In this document: piece by piece, positions 16,471-24,208 of the stretch
How the letters are laid out: each line of letters starts with the position of its first letter
How positions within the stretch are numbered: position 1 is the first letter of the stretch
Position numbers and translations under genes: made by a program
Notes under the pieces: model-generated
Told to the model about the DNA's origin: nothing
The model's database searches: none
The model's input: the letters and a program-made list of their open reading frames with translations, nothing else
DNA from: JACVRW01 sp036407035
GTDB lineage: Bacteria; Actinomycetota; Thermoleophilia; Solirubrobacterales; Thermoleophilaceae
NCBI GenBank assembly: GCA_036407035.1
Contig: DASXAA010000219.1
Coordinates: forward strand, 8,924-72,923
DNA: 64,000 nucleotides
Reading direction: 5' to 3'

Positions 16471-17067
16471 GTGCTGCTCTACAACTCGCAGATCTCGGGC
16501 AACTGCTACAAGGTTCGGCTGCTGCTGGCCCACCTCGGCGTCGAGTACGAGCGTCGCGAGGTGGACGTGCTCGACCGCTCGGACCGGGGCGACCTGCTGG
16601 GGGACCTGAACCCGGCGCTGAGCGTCCCCACGCTCGTGCTCGACGACGGCCGGCCGCTCGGGGAGTCGAACGCGATTCTCTGCTACTTCGCCCGGGGCAC
16701 GCCGTACCTCCCCGACGATCGCTACGAACGCGCACAGGCGCTGCAGTGGATGTTCTTCGAGCAGTACAGCCACGAGCCGTACATCGCGGTCGTGCGGTTC
16801 CTCGTGTCCTACTCGGGCGATCCTCCCGCCGAGGACGAGCTGGAGCCGAGGCGCAGCGCGGGCTACCGCGCGCTCGACGCGATGGAGCGCCACCTCGAGG
16901 ACAGGGCGTTCCTCGTCGGCGAGGACTTCACCGTCGCGGACATCTCGCTCTACGCCTACACGCACGTGGCGGACGAGGGCGGCTTCGACCTCGGCGGGTA
17001 CCCCGCCGTGCGCGCCTGGCTCGACCGGGTTGCAGCGCAGCCGGGGCACGTCCCGATGGCGGCCTGA
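16471..17067 (+). CDS. Glutathione S-transferase family protein
   Basis: A 198-residue GST. The thioredoxin-like domain starts LLYNSQISGNCYKVRLLLAHLGVEYE, with Ser/Cys residues where GST active sites begin. The motif LSVPTLVLDDGRPLGESNAILCYFA includes the cis-Pro and the glutathione gamma-glutamyl contact (ES). The helical domain contains FTVADISLYAYTHVA, the N-capping box. A GTG start at 16471 is the first start that gives a complete thioredoxin fold, 11 bases after mobA. It belongs to the general bacterial stress/catabolic GST group; substrate unknown. It is the second of two GSTs within 3.5 kb, on opposite strands, and the two are not close paralogues by eye. Confidence 0.82.
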   Translation: MLLYNSQISGNCYKVRLLLAHLGVEYERREVDVLDRSDRGDLLGDLNPALSVPTLVLDDGRPLGESNAILCYFARGTPYLPDDRYERAQALQWMFFEQYSHEPYIAVVRFLVSYSGDPPAEDELEPRRSAGYRALDAMERHLEDRAFLVGEDFTVADISLYAYTHVADEGGFDLGGYPAVRAWLDRVAAQPGHVPMAA

Positions 17068-17110
17068 CGCGGGGCGCAATTCCTCCGGTGGGCGCCCGAA
17101 AACCCTAGTG

Positions 17111-17139
17111 TTGCGGCTGGGAATCTCCTGCGGCACATT
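17111..17139 (+). promoter_or_regulatory. Weak candidate promoter for DsrE-SBP56 genes
   Basis: TTGCGG (17111-17116), a 17-base spacer and CACATT (17134-17139) lie 24 bases before the ATG of the DsrE-like gene. The boxes resemble a housekeeping-sigma promoter with one or two mismatches each. This is pattern matching only in a short 95-base gap, which otherwise contains a good ribosome binding site (AAGGAGGA). Confidence 0.3.
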
Positions 17140-17162
17140 CGATCCCGACAAGGAGGACGAAC

Positions 17163-17528
17163 ATGGCGGACAAGGTGGTGATCAACCTGGCCACCGGACT
17201 CGAGGACGCCGAGCGCGTGACGATCGCGTTTCTGACCGGAGGCGCCGCGGTCGAGAAGGGCAAGACGGTGACGATGTTCCTGACCAAGGACGCGGTCCGG
17301 TTGGCACTCCCAGGCCACGCCGAGGGGGAGGCCTGCGACGGCTGCCCCCCGCTCGAGCGGCTGTTCCAGCAGTACGCGGACGGCGGCGGCGAGCTGCTCG
17401 TCTGCCCGATCTGCTTCGCCGCCCGCAAGCTCGACGAGTCCGAGCTGGTCGCCCACGCGCGCCTCGGCGGCGCCACGCCGCTGTGGGACTGGATCGGCGA
17501 CGACGGCGCGACGGTCTTCAGCTACTGA
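17163..17528 (+). CDS. DsrE/DsrF-like sulfur-relay family protein
   Basis: A 121-residue protein of the DsrE/F/H superfamily. The first half matches the usual Rossmann-like start (VVINLATGLEDAERVTIAFLTGGAAVEKGKTVTMFL), and a conserved Cys motif CPICFAARKL near residue 80 carries the candidate persulfide-bearing thiols; another pair lies in ACDGCPP. Members bind or shuttle sulfane sulfur. It precedes an SBP56 methanethiol-oxidase-like gene by 13 bases, so a role in handling sulfide released from methanethiol is an attractive inference. A strong AAGGAGGA ribosome site precedes the ATG. The specific partner is unknown. Confidence 0.78.
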   Translation: MADKVVINLATGLEDAERVTIAFLTGGAAVEKGKTVTMFLTKDAVRLALPGHAEGEACDGCPPLERLFQQYADGGGELLVCPICFAARKLDESELVAHARLGGATPLWDWIGDDGATVFSY

Positions 17529-17541
17529 CAGGAGACGAACG

Positions 17542-18873
17542 ATGAACCAAGAGCACAAGCCGGCCTCGTTCCACGCATCGCCCACCGAGGCTTTGCAGGC
17601 GCCGGCCGAGGAGTTCCTGTACCTGGCGTGTCTGCACGAGGGGACGGGGGTGGAGGAGCCGGACTTCATCGCGGTGGTGGACGCTGCGAGCGGCGAGATC
17701 GTGCATGAGACGGCGATGCCGAACACGGGTGACGAGTTGCACCATTTCGGCTGGAATCGCTGTAGCTCTGCCTGCCACGGGCCGGATCGCTCGCATCTGA
17801 TCGTGCCGGGTTTCCGTTCGTCGCGGATCCACATCCTCGACGTTGCCTCCGACCCGCGCCAACCGCGGATCGAGAAGGTGATCGAGCCCGAGGAGGTGGT
17901 CGAGCAGACCGGTCTGACGCGGCCGCACACGGTGCATTGCATGCCGGGCGACAACGTCGTGATCAGCATGCTGGGCGACAGCGAGGGCAATCGCGCCGGC
18001 GGTTTCGCGGTGCTCGATGCGAAGACGTTCGAGATCAAGGGGCGTTGGGAGAACGGTGGCGAGCGGCCGCCGTTCAACTACGACTTCTGGTACCAGCCGC
18101 GTAAGAACGTGCTGGTCTCGTCCGAGTTCGGCGAGCCGAACGCCTATGAGCCGGGCTTCGACATCGAGGATGTCGGCGCCGGCCGCTATGGGCAGCGGCT
18201 GCACTTCTGGAACCTCGAGGAGCGGACGCTCGAGCAGACGATCGATTTGGGCGAGGCGGGGCTGATCCCGCTCGAGGTGCGCTGGCTGCACGACCCGGAC
18301 GCCGACGAGGGCTTCGTCGGGGCGGCGCTGTCGAGCAACATGTTCCGCTGGCAGCGCCAGAACGGCTCCTACCAGGCCGACAAGGTGATCGACGTCGACA
18401 ACGAGGAGCTCGAGGGCTGGCCGCTGCCGGGCGGCGTGCCGGGCCTGATCACGGACCTGTTGGTGTCGATGGACGACCGCTTCCTCTACTTCTCCAACTG
18501 GCTCCACGGCGACCTGCGCCAGTACGACATCTCGGACCCCGCCAGCCCGAAGCTGACCGGCCAGGTATGGCTCGGCGGGCTGCTCGGCAAGCCGGGCGAC
18601 GCGGGCCGCGAGCTGAACGGCGGCCCGCAGATGATCCAGCTGTCGCTCGACGGCCGCCGCCTGTACGTGACGAACTCGCTCTACTCGACCTGGGACAACC
18701 AGTTCTACCCCGGCCTGCGCTCCTGGATGCTGCGCGTCAACTGCGACCCGGACGGCGGCATGGAGGTCGACCCCGACTTCTTCGTCGACCTCGACGACCG
18801 CCCCGGCGGCCCCGCCCGCGCCCACGAGGTGCGACTGCAGGGCGGCGACTGCACCACCGAGATATTCCAGTGA
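17542..18873 (+). CDS. SBP56-type selenium-binding protein / methanethiol oxidase
   Basis: A 443-residue protein of the SBP56 family, a seven-bladed propeller whose bacterial members include methanethiol oxidase (methanethiol plus oxygen to formaldehyde, hydrogen sulfide and hydrogen peroxide). Diagnostic stretches are EFLYLACLHEG, HHFGWNRCSSACHG, RPHTVHCMPGDNVVISMLGD, YSTWDNQFYPGL and the C-terminal RAHEVRLQGGDCTTEIFQ. The His residues in HHFGWN, RPHTVH and RAHEV are the likely metal ligands. There is no signal peptide, unlike some exported homologues. The first 750 bases use more T/A-ending codons (CAT, GAT, TGT, TTG) than the second half and than neighbours. A small gene is coupled to its stop (GTGA). 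Confidence 0.88.
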   Translation: MNQEHKPASFHASPTEALQAPAEEFLYLACLHEGTGVEEPDFIAVVDAASGEIVHETAMPNTGDELHHFGWNRCSSACHGPDRSHLIVPGFRSSRIHILDVASDPRQPRIEKVIEPEEVVEQTGLTRPHTVHCMPGDNVVISMLGDSEGNRAGGFAVLDAKTFEIKGRWENGGERPPFNYDFWYQPRKNVLVSSEFGEPNAYEPGFDIEDVGAGRYGQRLHFWNLEERTLEQTIDLGEAGLIPLEVRWLHDPDADEGFVGAALSSNMFRWQRQNGSYQADKVIDVDNEELEGWPLPGGVPGLITDLLVSMDDRFLYFSNWLHGDLRQYDISDPASPKLTGQVWLGGLLGKPGDAGRELNGGPQMIQLSLDGRRLYVTNSLYSTWDNQFYPGLRSWMLRVNCDPDGGMEVDPDFFVDLDDRPGGPARAHEVRLQGGDCTTEIFQ

Positions 18874-19100
18874 TCGACGTCCCGCTCGCCCACATCGGAG
18901 GGATGCCGGTCGAGGAGACGCTCGGCATGTACGGGCCGGGACTCCTGCTCGCCGCCGGCGCGGCGACCGCGTCGCTCAGCGCGCGCGTGCGCCGCCTCCG
19001 GCGGCGGGCGTCAGGCGTCGGTGTCGCACGCGTACCGGAAGGGCGAGGTGTTGAGCTTGCCGGTGGCCGCGATCTCCCGGACCGCGGCGCCGTCGAGTAG
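18870..19100 (+). CDS. Small membrane protein coupled to SBP56 gene
   Basis: A 76-residue peptide starting at a GTG that overlaps the SBP56 stop (GTGA). It reads IDVPLAHIGGMPVEETLG, then one hydrophobic helix (PGLLLAAGAATASLSARV) and a basic tail. Short proteins with an HxGG-PVEE(T)-type motif followed by a single transmembrane helix occur in many actinobacteria; I recall them only as uncharacterised. The coupling suggests it is real. Its last 90 bases overlap the end of the convergent gene, so the basic tail after about residue 47 may be poorly constrained. Confidence 0.5.
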   Translation: MIDVPLAHIGGMPVEETLGMYGPGLLLAAGAATASLSARVRRLRRRASGVGVARVPEGRGVELAGGRDLPDRGAVE

Positions 19101-20084
19101 CCGGAACCGCGCCTGGAAGTGAGCGCTCGTCGGGTAGCCGACCCAGATCGGCACGATCAGCGTCTGGGTGTCGGTGTCCTCGACGCGTAGGTCGATCGTC
19201 GTGCCCGTGCCGACCAGCAGTGCGCCCTCCACGTCCGGGTTGTAGAGGGCGTACTGCAGGCGCGGTCGCCGGTCGCGATAGCCGTCGAGGGCGACCTCGA
19301 GCCAGACGACGAGGCCGACCTCGCGGCGGTCGATCATGGGGATCCGGCGCACGTCGGCGCCTGTCTTCTGCGCGTACTCGCCGCGGGTGATGCGCGCGAG
19401 CACCTCGCGCACGGCGAGGTTCGCCCGCGTCGTGGGCGGCTCGCGCACGCCGGCGCCGGGGATGAACTGCACGGCCAGGCCCGCCAGCCCGCTGACGATC
19501 GCGACCAGCGTGGCGGTCACCTCGAGCGGGCGAAGGGCGGCCTCCCGCTCGGGCTTCCTCCGCTTGAGCACGTAGACGCCGATCGCGATCGCGGCGGCCG
19601 CCGCGCCCACGGCCAGGGCGATCCAGCCGTACGAGCCTCCCTCGTCGTTGCCCACCGAGCCGCCGACGGCGAGCATCTTGCTGTTGGGTGGCCGGTCCTT
19701 GCGCTTGCAAGTGTTCGCGGCCTCCGCCTCCTTCACGCTCACCGGTCGCATGGCCGGGTTGCCGAAGCCCGGGTTGCGCCGGCTGGCCTGCTCGTCGTCG
19801 GGATCGCCGTCGGGGACCTCCTCGGGGACGGTCTCCGCCCGCACGGTCTCGGTCTCCGTGGGGGTCGTCTCCGTCGCCGGTGGGGCGTCCGACAGAGGCA
19901 GCTCGGGTGCGACCACCAGGTCGGGGTTCACGATCGGCCCGGCCTGCCCGAGCGCCGCCGGCGGCGCGATCGCAAGGAGGAGCGCGCTCCCGGCCGCGGC
20001 GAGGAGCGTGCGCGCGGCGCCACTCCTGGACGGGTGTTCTCTACCGATGGAGACAACTTGAACACTTTTCGGTGGCGTGATCAA
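19011..20084 (-). CDS. Membrane-anchored protein of unknown function
   Basis: A protein of about 357 residues with an N-terminal signal-like helix (ARTLLAAAGSALLLAIAPPAALG), a Thr/Glu/Pro-rich low-complexity stretch (TETTPTETETVRAETVPEE), a central transmembrane helix (YGWIALAVGAAAAAIAIGVYVL) with a basic stop-transfer KRRKPER, a second helix (TATLVAIVSGLAGLAVQF), and a C-terminal beta-rich domain of about 150 residues. No family is recognised. The start is uncertain: no ATG exists near the signal helix, so TTG at 20084 or GTG at 20111 must be used. It is divergent from the hexosaminidase operon and shares its 107-base regulatory gap, so the palindromic operator there may affect it too. Confidence 0.6.
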   Translation of the reverse strand: MITPPKSVQVVSIGREHPSRSGAARTLLAAAGSALLLAIAPPAALGQAGPIVNPDLVVAPELPLSDAPPATETTPTETETVRAETVPEEVPDGDPDDEQASRRNPGFGNPAMRPVSVKEAEAANTCKRKDRPPNSKMLAVGGSVGNDEGGSYGWIALAVGAAAAAIAIGVYVLKRRKPEREAALRPLEVTATLVAIVSGLAGLAVQFIPGAGVREPPTTRANLAVREVLARITRGEYAQKTGADVRRIPMIDRREVGLVVWLEVALDGYRDRRPRLQYALYNPDVEGALLVGTGTTIDLRVEDTDTQTLIVPIWVGYPTSAHFQARFRLLDGAAVREIAATGKLNTSPFRYACDTDA

Positions 20085-20122
20085 GCAGACCCCAAACGCC
20101 GCAGGGCCCACCGTCAGGGGCA

Positions 20123-20149
20123 ACTGGTCTAGACCAGTCTTGCTACATT
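20123..20149 (+). promoter_or_regulatory. DasR/NagR-type operator plus candidate -10
   Basis: ACTGGTCTAGACCAGT (20123-20138) is a perfect 16-base palindrome that differs at one base from the dre consensus recognised by the GntR-family regulator DasR of Streptomyces (as I recall it, ACTGGTCTAGACCACT). A -10-like TACATT (20144-20149) follows six bases later, 43 bases before the GH20 ATG, so a bound repressor would cover the -35 region. The downstream genes encode two beta-N-acetylhexosaminidases, exactly the class of gene DasR controls; glucosamine-6-phosphate normally releases DasR. Confidence 0.8.
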
Positions 20150-20191
20150 GGCGCGACCCCAACAGCTCGCAGCGCGGGAGGAGGATGCGCG

Positions 20192-21754
20192 ATGACTGCA
20201 AGGTGGTTCGTCGTAGGCCTGGTGGGAGTGATGCTCCTCGCCATGGCGGGACCGGCGGCGGCGTCGGTGGACGTGATCCCGAAGCCGGCCTCGGTCGAGC
20301 AGCGGGCGCACGATTCCTTCGCGCTGACCGCGGACACGAGGATCGTCGTGAGGCACCGCTCGCGGGATGCCGCCCCGGTGGCGGGTGACCTCGCGAGGCT
20401 GCTCCGCCGGTCGACCGGATACCGGCTGCCGGTCGTCTGGAAGTCGAACCGCCACCACCCCGAGATCTCCCTGAAGCTCACGCGGTCGCAGCCGGTCGGA
20501 CGCGAGGGTTACGTCCTGCGCACGTCGCGCCACGAAGTGCGCATCAAGGCGCGCACCGCGGCGGGCCTCTACCACGGCGTGCAGACCTTGCGCCAGCTGC
20601 TGCCCGCGAAGGTCGAGAGCGGCACGGCCCGGCCCGGCCCGTGGCGGGTGCCGGGAGTGCGCATCCAGGACGAGCCGCGCTTCCGCTGGCGCGGCGCCCA
20701 CCTGGACGTGTCGCGCCACTTCTTCTCCGTGCCCGAGGTCGAGCGCTACATCGACCTGATCTCGCAGTACAAGGACAACGTCCTCCACCTGCACCTGAGC
20801 GACGACCAGGGCTGGCGGATCGTGATCGACAGCTGGCCGCGGCTCGCCACCTTCGGTGGCAGCACCGAGGTCGGCGGCGGCCCCGGCGGCTACTACACGA
20901 AGCGCGACTACCGCGAGATCGTCCGCTACGCGGCCGAGCACTACATCACGGTCGTCCCGGAGATCGATACGCCGGGCCACACCAACGCCGCGCTCGCCTC
21001 GTACGCGGACCTGAACTGCGACGGCATGGCGCCGCCGCTGTACACGGGCACCGACGTCGGCTTCAGCTCGCTCTGCGTCGACAAGGAGATCACCTACCGC
21101 TTCCTCGACGACGTGGTCCGCGAGCTCGCCGCACTCACGCCGGGCGCGTACCTGCACATGGGCGGCGACGAGGCGCACTCCACGACGGAGGCCGACTACA
21201 AGCAGTTCATCCAGCGCCTCCAGGGCATCGTCACCACCCACGACAAGCGGCTGATCGGCTGGGAGGAGATCGTGCAGGCGCCGCCGCTGCCGCCCGGCAC
21301 GCTGGCCCAGCACTGGAGCCCGGCCACCGGCTCCGAGCCGGGCACCGAGCTGGCGCGAGAGGCGGTGGCGCAGGGCGTAAAGCTCGTGATGTCGCCGGCC
21401 AACCACGCCTACCTCGACATGAAGTACGACGAGAACACGCCGCTCGGCCTCTCGTGGGCCGGGTTCGTCGAGGTGCGCGACTCGTACGAGTGGGACCCCG
21501 CCACGATCGTCGACGGGGTCGGCGAGAACGACGTCGAAGGAGTGGAGTCGGCGCTCTGGAGCGAGACGCTCGAGGACATCTCCGACATCGAGTTCATGGC
21601 GTTCCCGCGCCTGCCCGGCATCGCGGAGATCGGATGGTCGCCGCGCACCGGCCGCAACTGGGACGAGTACCGGCTGCGGCTGGCCGCGCAGGCACCGCGG
21701 TGGGAGATCGAGGGCGTGAACTTCTACCGCTCGCCCCAGGTGCCGTGGCGATGA
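20192..21754 (+). CDS. Secreted GH20 beta-N-acetylhexosaminidase
   Basis: A 520-residue glycoside hydrolase family 20 enzyme that releases terminal GlcNAc (or GalNAc) by substrate-assisted catalysis. A signal peptide (RWFVVGLVGVMLLAMAGPAAA) is followed by the GH20 N-terminal domain (IPKPASVEQ to about 145) and the catalytic barrel with FRWRGAHLDVSRHFF, LHLHLSDDQGWR, PEIDTPGHTNAAL and the Asp326-Glu327 pair in HMGGDEAH. WSETLED and FPRLPGIAEIGW complete the barrel. The ATG at 20192 is preceded by GGGAGGAGG. It is the first gene after a DasR-type operator and is coupled to a GH3 gene (ATGA), so both act on chitin-derived or peptidoglycan amino sugars outside the membrane. Confidence 0.93.
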   Translation: MTARWFVVGLVGVMLLAMAGPAAASVDVIPKPASVEQRAHDSFALTADTRIVVRHRSRDAAPVAGDLARLLRRSTGYRLPVVWKSNRHHPEISLKLTRSQPVGREGYVLRTSRHEVRIKARTAAGLYHGVQTLRQLLPAKVESGTARPGPWRVPGVRIQDEPRFRWRGAHLDVSRHFFSVPEVERYIDLISQYKDNVLHLHLSDDQGWRIVIDSWPRLATFGGSTEVGGGPGGYYTKRDYREIVRYAAEHYITVVPEIDTPGHTNAALASYADLNCDGMAPPLYTGTDVGFSSLCVDKEITYRFLDDVVRELAALTPGAYLHMGGDEAHSTTEADYKQFIQRLQGIVTTHDKRLIGWEEIVQAPPLPPGTLAQHWSPATGSEPGTELAREAVAQGVKLVMSPANHAYLDMKYDENTPLGLSWAGFVEVRDSYEWDPATIVDGVGENDVEGVESALWSETLEDISDIEFMAFPRLPGIAEIGWSPRTGRNWDEYRLRLAAQAPRWEIEGVNFYRSPQVPWR

Positions 21755-23595
21755 TTCCCCGGCGACTCCTGCTCCCGCTCCTCGTGCTGGGCCTCGCGCT
21801 CGCGGCGCTGCCTCCGGCAGCGGCCGCGAGCGTCCGGCACGGCGGTTGGATCGACTCGAAGCTGCGCCGGATGTCGCTCGAGGAGAAGGTCGGCCAGCTG
21901 TTCGTCGCGAACGTCTACGGGCGCTCGGCCGACACGACCGATCCGGACGACGTCGCCGCCAACCAGGCGATGTACGGGCCGGACATCCGCAACGCCCGTG
22001 ACCTGATCCGGCGCTACAGGATCGGCGGGATCGTCTACTTCCGCTGGACCCACAACCTGGGCGAGCCGGAGCAGATCGCCCGCCTCTCGAACGGGATCCA
22101 GCTGGCGGCCCTGCGCCATGGCGCGCACGTCCCGCTGCTGATCTCGACCGACGAGGAGCACGGCGTGGTCTCGCGCGTGTGGTCGCCGGCAACGGAGTTC
22201 CCGGGGAACATGACGGTCGGCGCGACCCGCCGGCCTCGCGACGCGTTCGACACCGGAGCGGTCACGGCGAGCGAGCTGAGGGCGCTCGGCATCAACCAGA
22301 ACTACGCGCCGGTCGCCGACGTGAACGTGAACCCGCTCAACCCGGTGATCGGCGTGCGCTCGTTCGGGGAGAACCCGGGGCTCGTGTCCGAGATGACGGC
22401 CGCCGCGGTCAGGGGCACCCAGGGCGAGGGCGAGATCGCGACGCTCAAGCACTTCCCCGGCCACGGCGACACCGTGACCGACAGCCACACCGGCGTGCCG
22501 TGGATCTTCCACGACAGGCAGCGGTGGGAGCAGACCGACGCGCCGCCGTTCCGCGCCGGAATCGCGGCCGGCGTGGACGTGATCATGACCGCGCACGTGA
22601 TCATGCCCGAGCTCCAGAGCGACTGTGACGTGGACACCCAGGAGGGCTGCGATCCGGCCACGCTCGACCCGGAGATCCTCACCGGGCTGCTGCGGGACGA
22701 GCTCGGCTTCCGCGGCGTCGTCGTCACCGACGCGCTCAACATGGCGGGCGTGCGCGAGAAGTACGGCGACGACCGCGTCCCGGTGCTGGCGCTGAAGGCC
22801 GGCGCCGACATGCCGATGATGGTCGACCAGCCGACCGACACCGTGAGCCTCGAGGTCGCGTACCGCGCGGTGCTCGACGCCGTGAGGAGCGGCGAGCTGA
22901 GCGAGCGCCGGATCGACCAGTCCGTGCGCCGCGTGCTCGCGCTGAAGAAGAAGCGCGGGCTGCTCAGGCACCCGCTCGTCAGCCCGCGCAAGGCGGAGCG
23001 CCGACTGGGCACGCGCTCGCACGTGGCGACGGCGGAGCGGGTGGCCGGCGACGGCGTGACGCTGATCCGCAACGACGCCGGGCTCCTGCCCCTCGGCCCC
23101 GCGGCGGGCCGGCGCGTGCTCGTGACGGGCTACCGCCTGGTGTCCGAGAGCACGGACGCCCGGCCGGCGGAGCACCTCGCGGCGGCGCTAGGGCGCCTCG
23201 GATTCGCGACCGACCTCTTCGAGACCGGCACGGCGCCGTCCGCCGCGGCGATCGCCGGCGCGGTCGAGAGGGCGGGGGCCAGCGACCTGGTGGTGGTGGC
23301 GACCGCGAACGCCTCAGGCTCGGCATCGCAGCAGCGGCTGGTGAACGCCCTGGTAGGGACCGGCAAGCCCGTGGCGGTGGTCGCGACCCGCAACCCGTAC
23401 GACATCGCGAACCTGCCGCAGGTGCGCACCTACCTGGCCACGTACTCGTGGACGAGGCCGGCGATGAACGCGACGGCGCGCGTGCTCGCGGGGGAGACCA
23501 ACCCGACCGGCAGGCTGCCGGTGCACATCCCGGCCGCGGACGACCCGACCGCAACGCTGTACCCGTACGGGTTCGGCCTGGGCTACGGGGGTTAG
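21751..23595 (+). CDS. Secreted GH3 beta-N-acetylhexosaminidase (NagZ-type motif)
   Basis: A 614-residue glycoside hydrolase family 3 enzyme with a signal peptide (MIPRRLLLPLLVLGLALAALPPAAAA). The motif KHFPGHGDTVTDSH from Lys233 is the NagZ-subfamily signature in which the His of the D-x-H pair is the acid/base, and the nucleophile is Asp327 in VVTDALNMAG. Unlike cytosolic NagZ (about 340 residues) it is exported and carries the second, C-terminal GH3 domain (about 420-614). It therefore probably removes GlcNAc from extracellular chitooligosaccharides or wall fragments. Its ATG overlaps the GH20 stop, which couples their translation, and its stop overlaps the convergent SnoaL-like gene by three bases. 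Confidence 0.92.
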   Translation: MIPRRLLLPLLVLGLALAALPPAAAASVRHGGWIDSKLRRMSLEEKVGQLFVANVYGRSADTTDPDDVAANQAMYGPDIRNARDLIRRYRIGGIVYFRWTHNLGEPEQIARLSNGIQLAALRHGAHVPLLISTDEEHGVVSRVWSPATEFPGNMTVGATRRPRDAFDTGAVTASELRALGINQNYAPVADVNVNPLNPVIGVRSFGENPGLVSEMTAAAVRGTQGEGEIATLKHFPGHGDTVTDSHTGVPWIFHDRQRWEQTDAPPFRAGIAAGVDVIMTAHVIMPELQSDCDVDTQEGCDPATLDPEILTGLLRDELGFRGVVVTDALNMAGVREKYGDDRVPVLALKAGADMPMMVDQPTDTVSLEVAYRAVLDAVRSGELSERRIDQSVRRVLALKKKRGLLRHPLVSPRKAERRLGTRSHVATAERVAGDGVTLIRNDAGLLPLGPAAGRRVLVTGYRLVSESTDARPAEHLAAALGRLGFATDLFETGTAPSAAAIAGAVERAGASDLVVVATANASGSASQQRLVNALVGTGKPVAVVATRNPYDIANLPQVRTYLATYSWTRPAMNATARVLAGETNPTGRLPVHIPAADDPTATLYPYGFGLGYGG

Positions 23596-24044
23596 CGCTC
23601 GCGCGGCGACGCGTGCGCGCGGCTCGAGCTGTGCGGCGCCGGCGGGCGCCGCGCGGCTTCGAGCGCCTCCTCCCGCGTGGCGTACTCCCTCACCTCGACG
23701 ATCCGGTCGTCGTCGCCGAACGCGTACACGCAGGCGTAGTGGATCTCGCTGGTGACCTGGCTGCCCTTGCCGGTGCCGATCCCTACCTGGACGCAGACAA
23801 GGCGGTCGCCCACCTCGATCGCCTCCTCGATCTTGCTCGCCCCGGTGTCGAAGTCGAAGCTGTCGAGCCAGTCCTGCATGTAGCGCCGCACGCCCTGGTG
23901 GCCGCGGTACGTGCCGGAGTCGGGCGCGCCCTCGATCGTCGTCCAGACGATCTCGGGGTCGAGCAGCTCGAAGACGACGTCGAAGTCGCCGCGGGCCCAG
24001 CCATCGTTGTAGAGGCGCGCGACGAGGCTCAGCCGCTCGAACAT
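23592..24044 (-). CDS. SnoaL/NTF2-like protein
   Basis: A 150-residue protein with the cone-like NTF2/SnoaL fold: LVARLYNDGWARGDFDVVFELLDPEIVWTTIEGAP, then GHQGVRRYMQDWLDSFD and the closing beta strands VTSEIHYACVYAFGDDDRIVEVREY. Such proteins are cyclases, isomerases, hydrolases or ligand-binding modules, and nothing here fixes which. A helical tail with EEALEAARR follows, then a disordered Ser/Ala/Arg end. The ATG at 24044 opens the domain directly. Its 3' end overlaps the GH3 stop by three bases in convergent orientation. Confidence 0.75.
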   Translation of the reverse strand: MFERLSLVARLYNDGWARGDFDVVFELLDPEIVWTTIEGAPDSGTYRGHQGVRRYMQDWLDSFDFDTGASKIEEAIEVGDRLVCVQVGIGTGKGSQVTSEIHYACVYAFGDDDRIVEVREYATREEALEAARRPPAPHSSSRAHASPRER

Positions 24045-24163
24045 CCTCCGATTGTGCCGGATCGCCTTCGCGGACCCGCCGAGGCCCACTCCCGCGGCGC
24101 CGCCCGCTCGTCCCTGAGCGAGGCGGCACCGCGGGTCCGGGCTCCCCCCGGAGCGTCGCGTTG

Positions 24164-24199
24164 GCAGCGGCGCGTTTACTTCCCCCGGCGCGCCGCTGC
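24164..24199 (-). terminator. Perfect 11-bp hairpin after secreted-protein gene
   Basis: GCAGCGGCGCG (24164-24174) and CGCGCCGCTGC (24189-24199) are perfect complements around a 14-base loop. The hairpin lies ten bases downstream of the minus-strand gene ending at 24209. There is no T-tract, so it would be a hairpin-only terminator or an RNA-stabilising 3' end. The remainder of the 164-base gap shows nothing else. Confidence 0.5.
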
Positions 24200-24208
24200 G
24201 GTGGACGC

